Of a DNA stretch of 64,000 nt, positions 33,171 through 44,482 are shown one piece after another. Position 1 is the first letter of the stretch. Each line of letters opens with the position of its first letter. The notes beneath the pieces are model-generated. The model was not told where the DNA came from. It did not search any database and saw only the letters and a list, made by a program, of their open reading frames with translations. A program made the translations under genes and the position numbers. Source of the DNA: Alternaria dauci (lineage: Eukaryota > Ascomycota > Dothideomycetes > Pleosporales > Pleosporaceae); assembly GCF_042100115.1 (NCBI RefSeq), contig NC_091281.1, positions 1,798,001 to 1,862,000 on the forward strand, written 5' to 3'.

Positions 33171-34565
33171 ATGCACAAAGACAGTCGGATCGTCATTGTG
33201 GGCGCAGGCGTGTTTGGCTTGTCAACAGCAGTAGAATTGGCACATAAAGGATACAGAAACATCACGGTGGTAGATCGTCATGTACCTCCAGTATGTTGTT
33301 TGCGCAGATAAGAAAATGCCGAAGCTGACTGTGAAATAGGTACCTGATGGCTCCAGCGTTGACATCTCGCGAGTGATACGATTCGACTATCGCGATCCAC
33401 TCTACGCCAAACTTGCAAAAGAGGCATTTGATGTCTGGCGTGATGATCCAAGATTTCATGAGATATTTTACCATGGTCCAAATGCATTCATTGCAAGCAA
33501 AGCGTACGGGCGGACTCATCTCAACAAATGTACAGATGCCCTTGATGGTCTGAACCATCCCTGGGAACCAATGCTGGATCAGGGAGCTATCAAATCCAAG
33601 TTCCCGATTCTATACGGTGACACCGTTCACTCAAATCTTTCCGGTTACTGCAACCAAAGTTCTGGCTGGGCTGATGCTCAGAAGGCAATTACTGTTCTCC
33701 GGAATGAGTGTATCGAAAGTGGCGTGTCTTTTGTATGCGGTAAACAAGGCACTGTAACTGCTTTCCAGACAGACACAACGACCCGCAACATCGTTGCCGC
33801 ACAAACCGAAAGTGGTCACGACATCCAAGGAGATTACTTCATACTGAGCGCTGGCGCTTGGTCGACAAGTCTAGCACCCATGTACAACTCAACAATATCT
33901 ACGGCACAAGTCTTAGCCTTTATCAACCTGACGGATGCTGAAATGGAAGCGTACAAAGACCTGCCACTATACATAGACTACGATTCCGGCTGGTTCTGCT
34001 TCCCGCCCCACCCCGAAGCCCGGGTTCTGAAAGTTGCCGTACACGGCTGGGGCTACACTCGAACGACGGAGCAGAATGGTATCTCCCTACCTCCAACAAC
34101 CACACGAAGCAAACGTACCAATTTCGCGCCAGCAGACGGCGTGGAGCGTTTACGTGCAGGCCTTGAAACTATCCTCCCATCCCTTGCACAGCGACAGTTT
34201 GATCGTGTCGCGGTATGCTGGTACAACGACACACCCTCTGGGGAATTCATCATCGACTACCACCCCGACCACCCGAATCTGTTTTTGGCAACTGCCGGTA
34301 GCGGCCAGTAAGTACCCGGTTCCTCTCGCATAAGTCCATACTGGATTTTGTACTGACTATATCCTCCCATAGTGCATTCAAGTTCCTTCCCGTGCTGGGC
34401 AAGTACGTAGCGCAGGGTTTTGAGCGCACATTGCCCTCAGATTTGCAACAAAAATGGCGATTCAGGATGGAATACAAGGATCGTGAGGACACTTTCCATG
34501 GCGATGGAAGCCGTGGAGGACCAGCACGGCGTGAGTTTACGCCGCAGGAGAAGGCGCTACTGTGA
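33171..34565 (+). CDS. FAD-dependent amine oxidase, sarcosine/fructosyl-amino-acid oxidase type (426 aa)
   Basis: Oxidises a secondary amine, releasing H2O2. Exons are 33171-33290, 33340-34307 and 34373-34565; introns of 49 and 65 bases, 427 codons with the stop. The N-terminal Rossmann motif is IVIVGAGVFGLSTAVELA. The family block DGSSVDISRVIRFDYRDPLY follows. Near the C-terminus come AVCWYNDTPSGEFIIDYHP, whose Cys is the usual place of covalent FAD attachment in this family, and GSGHAFKFLPVLGKY. The match is to fungal fructosyl amine and sarcosine/pipecolate-type oxidases; the substrate cannot be chosen from sequence alone. Next to the Rieske oxygenase it would fit stepwise N-demethylation. 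Confidence 0.88.
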
Positions 34566-34865
34566 GTGTGGGTAGAGGGGTTGGTCAGTTCGTGTAGATA
34601 TGCACAGTTCTGGAAATTGAGAAGATCGATTTCAGTGTATATCCCTTCTCTATATTCCAAGTTCCGAGATGAAGTGTATGATCTTCGAGCATGGCGCGAG
34701 AGCCAGAGGCTTTCATACCACATGTGTTAAAAAATGAACAGAGCCCAAATCATGGCCGTTAACCTTCTCCACTATATCACTTCATAGCATTTCATCTACA
34801 TTCACAAGGACTGGATTGGAGAGCTTTATGACAAAGCTGTATAGCTAACTCTTTCTGACCCTCTC

Positions 34866-36805
34866 CTAAGCGAGAGAAGGCATCTGTAGTAGCGGCCCAT
34901 GCTCTAGATAGTGGCTGTGATCACCCCCTGCCTTCTCAACAGCAGACTCGCCTTTGCCCCAAATCCCATATCGTCTGCCACGATAGGTCCAATTCCAGTC
35001 TTCCCAGCGATCCTGCTCCAGTACTTCGCGGTAATGAAGACTACTTCCAGGCCACACCGCTGTTATCTTGCCTCCTTTTCCGCGTTTGTCTGGAAATTGA
35101 GTTAGTACAAGACCTGGTATTCTCTTCACTAAAGGGTGGAGAAGGACAAGGTAGACTTACACCAACTTGTGCAATTCCCAGTCCAAACAGCTCCCTTCAT
35201 GAATTCCTCAACCTGCAGGTTAAAGTCTTCCTGTGCGCCTTGGTCCGGCATAAATGTAGCGACGCCAAAACTATCCACGCGCTTGAGAAGCCGTACGATG
35301 AAATCCGCCATAGCTTCGAGACTACCTGCGCAGCTATGAGCATGGAAAAAACAGCGGTGAGACAAAAGACAAAGCTCCTTACGTACCTATCAAACTGCCG
35401 TTCGCAACCGGGCAGTTAGGACCAAGCATAGATACGTAGTTCGGAAACTCCGCACACCCAAGCCCCATGTACGATATAGGCTCGTCTTTCCATAGATCTC
35501 TAAGATCGACTCCATTGCGTCCCAATAGCGGGAACCGTGGGCGAAACGATGTGTCGAATCCTGTGGCCGCGATAATGATATCCGATGTCTCGATGCCGTC
35601 CTGCGTCGCGAGACCTTCTGGCTGACACTTCAGAATCGGACTGAACACGCACGTGGCATTCGGTTCTTGTAGCGCTCGTAGAAACGGCTCTCCGGGACTA
35701 ATTCTACGGCAACCGAGCTCGTAGTTAGGAATGAGATTCTTGCGCAGCGACGGATCAGCGATATGTTTTCTCATCCACGATTCCATCTCTTCGCGCTTCT
35801 GCGTCTGTGTTTTCGAGTCCCGGTAGAATACAGGGAAGAGCTTGTTGTAATAGCTTTCGAGGCTCTTGCATCTTTGGAGGTAGTCTGCAGAGTTGTCGTT
35901 GACACCCTCGAAGCTGTCGGGCAGAGTTGTGATCCAGGATGGCGTCCGGATGTAGACTGTGAGCCGTTTGACGAGCGGTTGGATCTGGGGTATGACTTGT
36001 ACGGCGCTTGCTCCTGCTCCTATCACACTCACGTTTTTCTCCTTTAGATTGACTGAACGATCCCAGTCTGCAGTGTGTATTAGACGGCCTTTATAGCTGC
36101 TCAGACCAGGTATGTCAGGATACTGGTAATGGTTCAGGATTCCGGCTGCATTGATCAGGATATCCGCTTTCCTGCCCGTGCTGACAGCACCATTGCATTC
36201 GGTGTCAACTAGCCATTTGCTTTCCTGCTCAGACCAGGCGGATCGTATCACTGCTGTCTTGAACTCTATGTAATGCGCCAAGTCAAAGTGATCCACAACA
36301 TGCGATAGGTAACTTTGGATCTCTCCAGATGATGCGAATCTATGCTTGTCAGTCTGTATCACTTGAAAGCCCAATGTAACGACACTGGAAGTGACCAAGT
36401 ACGTACAGTTTAGACCAGTCCTTCGTCGGCGCAAAAGAGTATTGGTATATGTCACTTGGTACATCGCACGCGCAACCTGGGAGAATCAGTCATCTTCCAC
36501 GGAACATGGTATCGGTCTTGCGCCTGCCTGGGTATGTATTTTCCAACCATGTCCCTCCAACAGCCTGGTTCTTCTCCACGATCTGGAATGTATAGGCGTG
36601 CGATAGATACAACTTGAAGTGATGTGCTATTAAAAAACATGTTATTTCCTGCACTGCTTGCTTTAGTGGTAACACACACCAAGTAGAATACCAGAGACGC
36701 TATTCTGGTTAGCAACGATGGTGTGAAGGTTCCGATAACTGACCCAGCACCGATGATTATAATGTGGCGTTTCTCTTTCATGTTTCTTTCAAGGATCTTT
36801 GTCAT
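34866..36805 (-). CDS. Flavin-containing monooxygenase, Baeyer-Villiger type (530 aa)
   Basis: NAD(P)H-dependent FAD monooxygenase. Eight exons: 36744-36805, 36680-36699 (20 bases), 36528-36626, 36407-36476, 35387-36339, 35161-35325 plus the junction at 35326-35386, and 34866-35089; the coding pieces number seven and sum to 531 codons. Motifs are GAGVSGILLA, EKNQAVGGTWLENTYPG, CACDVPS, YKGRLIHTADWD (the FxGxxxHxxxW/D fingerprint), a second GAGASAVQV and ATGFD. The intron at 36477-36527 must use a GC donor (CAG/GCAGGC) to join NTYPG to CACDVPS. The tiny second exon completes the first dinucleotide-binding motif. Without these the gene would look broken. Correction: seven exons in all. Substrate unknown. 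Confidence 0.83.
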
Positions 36806-37601
36806 GATAGTTTTGCGCAAGGCTCCCAACGTGTTGACAAGGTAGATAGTATGTCGCGATTGGAAATGTCTAGCACTATTCACCAATCCCTGATCTGATG
36901 AAGCAACCCCTCAACTTCCATGATCTCGGTGCTCACTTCGAGCGGCAACAGTCATGAACGGACCGTGTCGTACGGACCGTGTCTGTCATCCGGATCACTC
37001 TCTAATGATGCCGTAGACGGGCCGACATCCGCGCAGTCCGGTCACGTGTTCCTTGGCACGATAACGCTCATGATATCTCTACCGGTTGTAGGACCTGTGA
37101 TAAGCGAGATTTTAGTACCTTCCAACACTGAGGCCATTGAGCTGCGTGTAGGGGTGAAACTGCAATCGCCAATGACTGTGTGGGCCCCGGTGCCTTCGCG
37201 TTACGGTTGAAGGGACTTCACCATACCTTTTCGCGATTGGAGAGTACGAGAATGATCCGTTTAGCCCACGCGACTCGATTTATCCAACTACCTTCTCAAT
37301 GAGATCCATGTTGGTGGAGTCATGGCTGGTTTAGTGCTTAGGTAACTGTGGTGAGCGTGCGAAAAACTCGAATATGCGCAACACGCGCACAGACACGGTA
37401 TTGGAGGCCCGAGCTTCGCGTGATCGAAACGGGCATAGTCCTGCGCGTATCAGAGACGCGCCATTTCTCGAGTGTTTCCACGAGTGTGTAGAGCTGCCTT
37501 TGAGTCTTCTAGTGAAGGTTCTATATGGCAGTGATGACGCGCCATTCGGAGATAATATATTGCATTTCCGGTCTGTATCAACGGCAAACACGTGATCCGC
37601 T
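36806..37601. other. Region upstream of the FMO gene and TOP3 relic
   Basis: About 800 bases. The CGGACCG direct repeats listed separately lie at 36958-36983. A GC-mixed stretch to 37601 contains no supported gene. Confidence 0.4.
36958..36983. promoter_or_regulatory. Direct repeat with CGG-A-CCG cores upstream of the FMO gene
   Basis: ACGGACCGTGTC occurs twice, at 36958-36969 and 36972-36983, with a 14-base period. Each copy contains CGGACCG, a palindromic pair of the CGG half-sites typically bound by Zn2Cys6 regulators. It lies about 155 bases before the FMO start codon. Binding by the 29363 regulator is inference. Confidence 0.4.
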
Positions 37602-39359
37602 ATGGTCGTAAGAACGGTGTTGTGCGTTGCAGAAAAGCCATCAATTGCGAAAGCAATTGTAAACCACTTAGGAGGTCAAGTGACTACTGTGAGTACAGAC
37701 TTGCGCAATCCGCCAATGGAACTAATGGCGGTGCAGCATAACATCCAAGGCAATCTATATGTAAAGAACTACGAATTCAACTACACCTTTCCGCAATGGA
37801 GTCATTGCAGTGTCACGATGACCTCGTTGCTAGGTCACCTCCTCAGCCACGAGTTTGAGACCCGATACAAGAGCTAGACTTCATGCGACCCGTCTGCGCC
37901 TTTCGACGCTCGCATCGAGGTTTCCGTTAGTGACAACGGAAAGCCTGTCGCGGAAAACATCAAGCGACAGGCTCGCCGGGCCGCCGTGCTCTACATCTGG
38001 ACTGACTGCGACCGCGAAGGCGAGCACATAGGCACCGAGATCCGGTCACTTTAGCTGGGCTCGTAAACACCTTTTTGACAGAATGACAGCTGTTATTCTC
38101 TATGAATGGTGTCTTACTTTGCAGACTGCTAGGGTCTGAAAGGTTAAGTCTAAACTAACGAGCAAATGGAAACCTTTACTGTTGACTACTCTAGAGCTTT
38201 AAAAGTGCGGTAGCACATTCCTTGGAATGGACAGTTAAAAGGTTCTACAGACTGTAGAAAAGCTATATTAAAAGTGTTGGATTAGCTATCCTAGAACTGA
38301 GACAGATTATTTTGATAAAGGAATGAACCTTCGCGGCCTCGTCTAAAAGCAGGTGCAGGGCGGCCTCTAGGCTGGTTATGCAGTGGCGCTGGTTGAAGGA
38401 GGCTTTTCGTGGCCCTGTAACGGACACAATAATGATAAGGCCTACCCGCCTATCTATCTGATTAATTTCGTTAATCTCACTACACTTTCACACGAAGAAC
38501 AGCGTGTCTATAACTTTGTTGTCTGGCGTTTCCTAGCATGCTGCAGCAAAGATGCCTAGGGGTTAAAGACTGACATTGGCATTCGCTATAGACTGGAAAT
38601 ATTCAATGCAACTGGCCTCGTAATTTTGGAGCGTAACTACCTCGACGTCTACGTATACGATTGGTGGGGCAGCCAAGAGCTTCCCCTATTTATTGAAGGC
38701 GAGGTCTTCGAGCCGACCGAAGCTATGCTTAATGAAGGCAAGATGTCACCACCTAGGTATCTGACTGAACTGGACCTGCTTGCACTGATGGACGCGAATG
38801 GCATCGGCACTGATGCCACAATGGCCGACCATATTGTCACCATTATAAATCGTCAATATGTCGAAGCCAAGGCTCAGTCAAGACAGGCGCGGCATGAGAA
38901 TTACGAAGAAGGGTCCGAGGAGATGTCAGCCCAAACGAGAGTCGGAAACAGTCGTAGAGGTAGAGCTACAGTAGCCCGTCTTGGTGCCGGCAGGAATAGC
39001 GGTGCCGGCCGCGGCGGCGCTGTAACAGGTATTCGGAAATTCATACCCACGACGCTAGGGGTGGCTTTGGTTGAAGGCCACGAGAATATGGGGTTCGAGA
39101 CTGATTTGACGAAGCCTTTTTTACGCAAGGAGGTAAGATAACGCCATTAATCAATCTTCATCATGAGCTGCTACTGACAGGCAAAGATGGAGCTGAAGAT
39201 GAAAGCCATATGCAATGGACAGACGACAAAGGCTCGGATCGTGAACGAAACCATTGAGCAGTATCGGAAGGTCTATGTTCGTATGAAGCAACACCCGGAT
39301 GCCCTTTGTAGGGTGAGGATCAAGTCCCTCGGCGTACTTACTTCTCCGCTAATATGATA
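37602..39359 (+). pseudogene. TOP3: Degraded DNA topoisomerase III gene copy
   Basis: A relic of a type IA topoisomerase. The start is intact (MVVRTVLCVAEKPSIAKAIV), followed by a plausible 48-base intron at 37689-37736 and the TOPRIM-type region (YEFNYTFPQWSHCSVTMTSL, later WTDCDREGEHIGTEI). The active-site motif ISYPRTETD is still readable at 38281-38307, followed by DYFDKGMN. Between about 38040 and 38625 the sequence is AT-rich and full of stops, with substitutions such as KAYPPIYLINFVNL for the usual KAHPPIHPVN-like block. From 38626 a frame resumes (LDVYVYDWWGSQELPLFIEG, LMDANGIGTDATMADHI). It ends around 39359 without the usual zinc-finger tail. Not functional as TOP3. Confidence 0.8.
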
Positions 39360-39683
39360 GTAGGCTGCTCGAAAGTATGTTTTTGATGAAACGAACTAAG
39401 GATTGTATACCAGCAACAGCACATTCCGCTAGATAAAGTTATTGAGTATCTTATTTCCCCCATGCACTTCCTCCCCACATCACCTTCCCTTAAGCTAGAC
39501 ATCAGCATATGTTGATGTGGTTAGAGATAGCACTGACGATGCGCCACGTTGTCACTCGCTGAACAGCTTCGAGGCTCGAGCAAGATATCCTGATATGAGC
39601 TTGAACAATCAGTATGGCCGGATTGGGCTTATGTGCCTATGAATCATAGCAATTTTCATTCGACCAATAGTCTCCAGCTCTAC

Positions 39684-40184
39684 CTATAACTCTACATCTC
39701 CAGTATTCTCCTTGGCAGCTGAACCGTAAACAACAGATCAGCAAACATATTTCCGCATCATTATTCCAGGACTCACCCAACTCCGTAGACAGCGCATGTT
39801 GCAGCAGCAGAACGAGAGCGTCCAAAGCCTCCTCGACAGATTCTTTCGGCTTAGTAGACATGACCGGTTTCCAGTCATTCTTATCTTGCGGTTTGTACAC
39901 CACGATGTGAGCGGTGTAGCCCACGTTCGTGAGCAGCTTTTCTGCTGCAGGATCGTTCAGACTGGCAGTAGTCATGACATCGAAGACGGAGTAGGGATCG
40001 TACTTGGTGGCGTATACGGCGATGGTGTAAGCTAGAAAGCAAGGTTAGCAGCTAGTGCGGGATGAGCCGGGGGTATGGAGAAGTGGCCGTAGCGTACTTA
40101 GAATGATATCTCTGATCCCTTTTTGCCACAGAAGTAGACGGTATTTCTCCTCGCTCTTGGTTGGTAGACTCTTTGGAGTTGATC
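39684..40184 (-). CDS. Dispersed member of the small 3-exon family (copy 6), 5' end unresolved
   Basis: Exon 3 is 39684-39718, the intron 39719-39776, exon 2 39777-40031, the intron 40032-40097, and an upstream exon covers at least 40098-40184. Both introns are phase 1, at the same places as in the 3.2-6.6 kb cluster. The product reads EEKYRLLLWQKGIRDIIL, then YTIAVYATKYDPYSVFDVM, YTAHIVVYKPQD, a helical ALDALVLLLQHAL and a short acidic end. These blocks align with SVFDVV, SHVVVYPN and the helical segment of the 5082 copy. No in-frame ATG exists in the upstream exon; an acceptor-like TTGCAG at 40185-40190 hints at another 5' exon. Either the start exon was missed or the gene has lost it. Confidence 0.5.
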
Positions 40185-41347
40185 CTGCAAGTAAACAGCG
40201 CAGACAGGTCTGGAACAGCTAAAGAGAGGAAGCCAGAAGCGCTTGCATGATGAGATTCTCGTTATCAGTTTGTCGCTTGTGTATCATCCTCAGCTACAAG
40301 CGGCAACAGCAAACGCAATCTGAGTTCCATCGTACGCTTCGTATCTCTAATGGCATTGGGAACATCACTGTAAAAAGGAGCTCGTTTGTTCTAGCCTGAT
40401 CGTAAGTTCTGAATGTCTCTCCTTGATCCTTACTAACAGAATCGAGAAGATGACACATTTCGCTGCTCCCTCTTGTCGTAGCTCGCCGATAACGTGCGTT
40501 TCAGTTCGCATTGCTCTTTCCAGTTCAGATGCAGGTGAGGCGATCGGACCTGATTTTTAGCTAGTGTTGATCGGTGATACAACAGACACTTTAAATACCA
40601 CGGAGAAAATGTCTGGGGTAACAAGCTAATACAAAACTGCTTGTAGTCACCCCGCCGTGCACGCGCCGTAATGTTGTTCATGATCGTATAGCCCCACATA
40701 TGGCTCATTACATCTACTTCCGCGAGTAAGAGCCCTGCTTTCCTAGTATACGATCTGATCTCAGTCTCTTGCTCAACGGTTTCGTAGGTTTAGGGTGTTG
40801 CTAGATACCCTCTCAGCCTGCAGTGATCAATGTGAACCGTTTTGTGAAGATCACAGGGTGGGAAGGAATATGTACTTTCTTGGAGCTATTAAGACCTGAT
40901 TTATTGAACCTCTTTGTATATTTAGCATAGTTTTTGCCTACGCCGAGGACGTCTCAGTCTGAAAGAAGTGAAGAATTTCGACCAATGAGACAGCTGACGA
41001 TATGCCGGCGGCGATAACGTTCAGCCGACAGTATCGATTATTTAATAAAGATATCCAGCTACCTTTTCACCTATGGAGGCTCAAGATTGAACCCATTTTT
41101 CTTTAAAGTCGTATTGACCGACGTGGCTCTGCCAGGTTAATATATATCGATGGAAAATGTAGTTGGTGAGCGACACGTCCTCGTGGGCTGGATCCAACGA
41201 AACCATGGCCGCCCACAGTTTGGGATTGGCACCAATGATTTGTTGTCGTGTTTATCAGTTGCACCCGCAGTAAGAAAGATAGGGAGTGCGCGGGCGGTTG
41301 AAGCGGACATAACAATGCAAGGCAGCTCGTTTCCTATTCGTGCTGTG
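40185..41347. other. Intergenic stretch
   Basis: About 1.15 kb with only short frames. It may contain the 5' end of the small family member and the 3' UTR of the next gene. Locally AT-rich near 40880-41080. Confidence 0.4.
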
Positions 41348-43987
41348 TTACGTGTTGTCGAGGCTGTCGAAAGCTTCGCCAGATTCCTGGATCCAATACC
41401 CTAATTGTGTACCAAGTGGATCAAGATCCATGCCGCCAAAATCTGTCCACGGCTGGCTGTCTAAAATAGACGGTACGGTAGTCGTATCTATGCTCCCATT
41501 CCACGTCCCATCATGGTCGCGCATTGGAGCCAGCCCTGCCAATGTATTCGGGAGTCGCTCCAGTTCCGCATCCTTCCAGCTGCTTGATGTTTGGCTAGGC
41601 GGATAGTGGCTAGGCTGTATGTGGGCTCGAAATTTGATGTGTACTGCGGCCAGCTTGTAAAGTGCCTGGAATATCTCCAGCTGCTTTGTGCATGATATGT
41701 ACTCTGGGTTCTTGGAAAGTGACTCCAGAGCATTGATAAAATCGTTCAGACTTTCTAAGTCGTCGAGATTGGCGTTTTCAATGATGTTGCAGAAAATTAT
41801 GTCGAAAGGTACGAACGGAAAGAGAATGAGTCCACCGTTAATCCACAGCTCGAACATCGCAGGGTCGTTTTTGTAGCTGACTAGCAACGCGACACACTGA
41901 GTGTGCTCATGGAGACTTGTACGAGCAGCGGCTATGCATTCAGTAGGAATCTTTGGTGATGGCTGGCTGAATGCGACGCGGTTAATGGCCACAAGAAGCA
42001 GATGGTCAGTTGCTCTAGTGGCGTGCTGCGCGAATTCCACTGGCATGAATTCTCCAATTGTACCACGCGTGTCTTCATGCCATTGTGCCTGGGTGTTCCA
42101 GTCAGCGATAATCAACGAGAATGAGAGGATTAAACAAACCATAGACGATTCTTTCGAAGCAATAAGACCACACCATTCTGCTGCAATGGCTTGAGCATGG
42201 GTTATCCGATGAGCTGCGGGGAGTGCGAGTGCGCTCGGACTGAAGAGGTCATCGTAAGCACGGCCATATAGTCTTGACATCTCGACGGCATGTATCAAAC
42301 TTTGTCTGCTCGAATTGAGACCATGTAGTGTTGGGTACTGCTCCGGCTTTGGTATGGTAATGTGCTGGTCACGTATCGTTGAAGGACGTGCGAGCCTAAG
42401 TGCTGTGGGTCGCTCAAGGCAATACGTCGACCAGAACAGACAAAAGCGCCGATGCCGTTCTTCGGGTGAGAGTCCAGACGATACATTGTTCTGGTGCAAG
42501 CCCAGCGCTTGGCCAAGCATAACCGCTTTGTTGATGAACGTCCAACAAGCGTATATCTTGCCTTTTTGGAGACAATACAAAGACTGGTACACGAGAAATT
42601 GTACATCAGCGACATTTTGCGGGACCAAAAATGGTATACAAGGATGTCTATCTTACCGCTAAATTCATGGCTAAAACGGCATCAACTGTTGTTGGTAGCC
42701 AGAAGTTTAATGCCGACAAGACTGTCTCAAGGCTGTTTTGACACAGATCTGCTTGCTCTTTGAGATCCCCTCGAGTATCAGGATCTGCCCACATCGTGCA
42801 CATGGTGAACATCCAATACAGCCCCGAGAGGGCAATGATGAGCTCGACATCGGTGATAGAGCCGGGAGAACAGACCTGAACGATGATCAGGGTAAAATCG
42901 CCGAACGATTTTGTTTCTCCCAGCCACGGGACTGTGGTAGTTCCATGATCTAAAATGTGGGTGAGCCAATAGGTCCCTGCGATAAACAAAGATCATTCAA
43001 TGACGGACGTACCTTGAGCCATTCTGAGACATGCCATGACCTTGTCTATAGTTGGTAGCGGTACCTCTCTCGGAATAAGCCCAGTCAGCAGCGATCTTGC
43101 AAAAGGCGGGCCTTCATTTTGGCTGCTGCGCCGGCTTTGTGACCCTAAAGCGTTTTGCAAAGTCCGACGACATGATTGGATGTCAGCAACGGTCGACGAC
43201 TGATCCCCAATATTTCGATTGTTTAGGGCTGTCTCCAGCAAGTCGGCGACCTGGAGAACGTTCACGAGCAGCGAGATATCGATACCCTCATGATCAGGAA
43301 CAGATTTCTGGAATGATGGAGACGATCTCATGACCTCATGTAGATCGGAAGCCATGGCACCAGGCTTGGAGAAGGTTCGGTCTGGCCTCACTTCGAGCCG
43401 CTGAACGAGGCAAGTTAATTCGTCAAGCTTTTGGTTTATGTGCTCGATCTTGCTTTCACTAATGAATGTCAAATGCCAAACCCAATCAATGGCTTGAACC
43501 ATACCATTCGTTAGTCACGTACTACAAGCTTGAGATCAGAATCCTCTGTCGCTTTTCCCGATTCTGGATTTCTGGAAACGTGCACTGCAGTGATGCTCGA
43601 AGGCATTGGGCGCATGGGTCTTGGCGACTGCACTTGATCTGGGAGCAGACTTGTCAACATCCGGCATCATCGTTTTACGTCCGTTTGCTCAAGGGGACTG
43701 ACTTTGCGTCTGCGGCATCGATCACACTATTGATTCCAGTTAGCTAACCATTATCTAGAGATGTCGTTTGTGTACCCAAACTCCTGACATACAGCGACTT
43801 TCGAAACAGGACCTTCGAAGTTATGGATGGTCCCATGCTCCTCGTCGTCACCAATTCCGTCGTCCTCGGGAAGGGCCCCATCATCGCCCAATTCTACGGA
43901 TTCTGAGGCCGGTTGTAGGGTCATGCTGGCAACGAAGATGGCAGACTGCACACTTGGGGTTAGTAAGGGGCGCAAGCGCGTGGTCAC
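41348..43987 (-). CDS. Zn(II)2Cys6 transcription factor with fungal_trans domain (about 777 aa)
   Basis: Exons are 43793-43987, 43703-43726 (24 bases), 43526-43638, 43013-43458, 42657-42976 and 41348-42583; phases close at 778 codons with the stop. The cluster is spread over three exons: KVACDRCRRRK, then IKCSRQDPCAQCLRASLQC. A coiled-coil-like linker (ESKIEHINQKLDEL) and the middle homology region follow (CLQKGKIYACWTFINKAVML, FWSTYCLERPTALRL). The intron at 42977-43012 is only 36 bases, unusually short. A 51-base in-frame, stop-free stretch near 42092-42142 has GT and CCCAG ends and may be another intron. An alternative start lies at 43924. It is divergent from the ABC transporter, which it may control. 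Confidence 0.83.
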
Positions 43988-44482
43988 GGGCCAATTACGC
44001 GCTTTGATGCTTTCAACGTGTAGTAGCGTGTTCAGAAGGTTGGTCTACCTGCCAGTTGCGTTCTGATCTGGGCGACGGATCTCTTGGGCCCGGAAAGCGG
44101 AGGTGGAAGAGAAGAGGAACGACCGCCGATGCATGTCATGACGCTAGCGTCACGTGATCGATGATGCGGACATGCGGGCCGTTCAGGGTCCGCACGCCGC
44201 TTGTCCTTCCCGACTCTCGCGCTGCAGCCTGCGGCCTTTTCACGTCCGCTCCTCCACCAAGTGCAAATCAACACGCGCGCAACACGTCTAGGGGAATCAA
44301 CACGACTCAAGTGCCGACACAATAATTGTTTAAAAGCCCGACGACATGGCTTCCTGTTCCCACTTATCGTCCATCCCCGGTGCCATACGCTTGACTCGTT
44401 TTGTTCCCTAATTTATTCATCTCTAGTGGATCCTATCAGGCACCACAAGGACGCATTTCTTTCTGATTGCGAGTCGAACAAG
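43988..44482. promoter_or_regulatory. Divergent promoter region, regulator / ABC transporter
   Basis: About 495 bases between opposing start codons. It contains a CACGTG box near 44152-44157 and the inverted CGG repeat listed next. The arrangement suggests shared control of regulator and transporter. Confidence 0.5.
44165..44194. promoter_or_regulatory. Inverted repeat TGCGGAC-N16-GTCCGCA
   Basis: TGCGGAC at 44165-44171 is mirrored exactly by GTCCGCA at 44188-44194, with CGG and CCG triplets also between them. Inverted CGG triplets are the normal target of dimeric Zn2Cys6 regulators. It lies between the regulator gene starting at 43987 and the transporter starting at 44483. Function is inferred. 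Confidence 0.45.
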
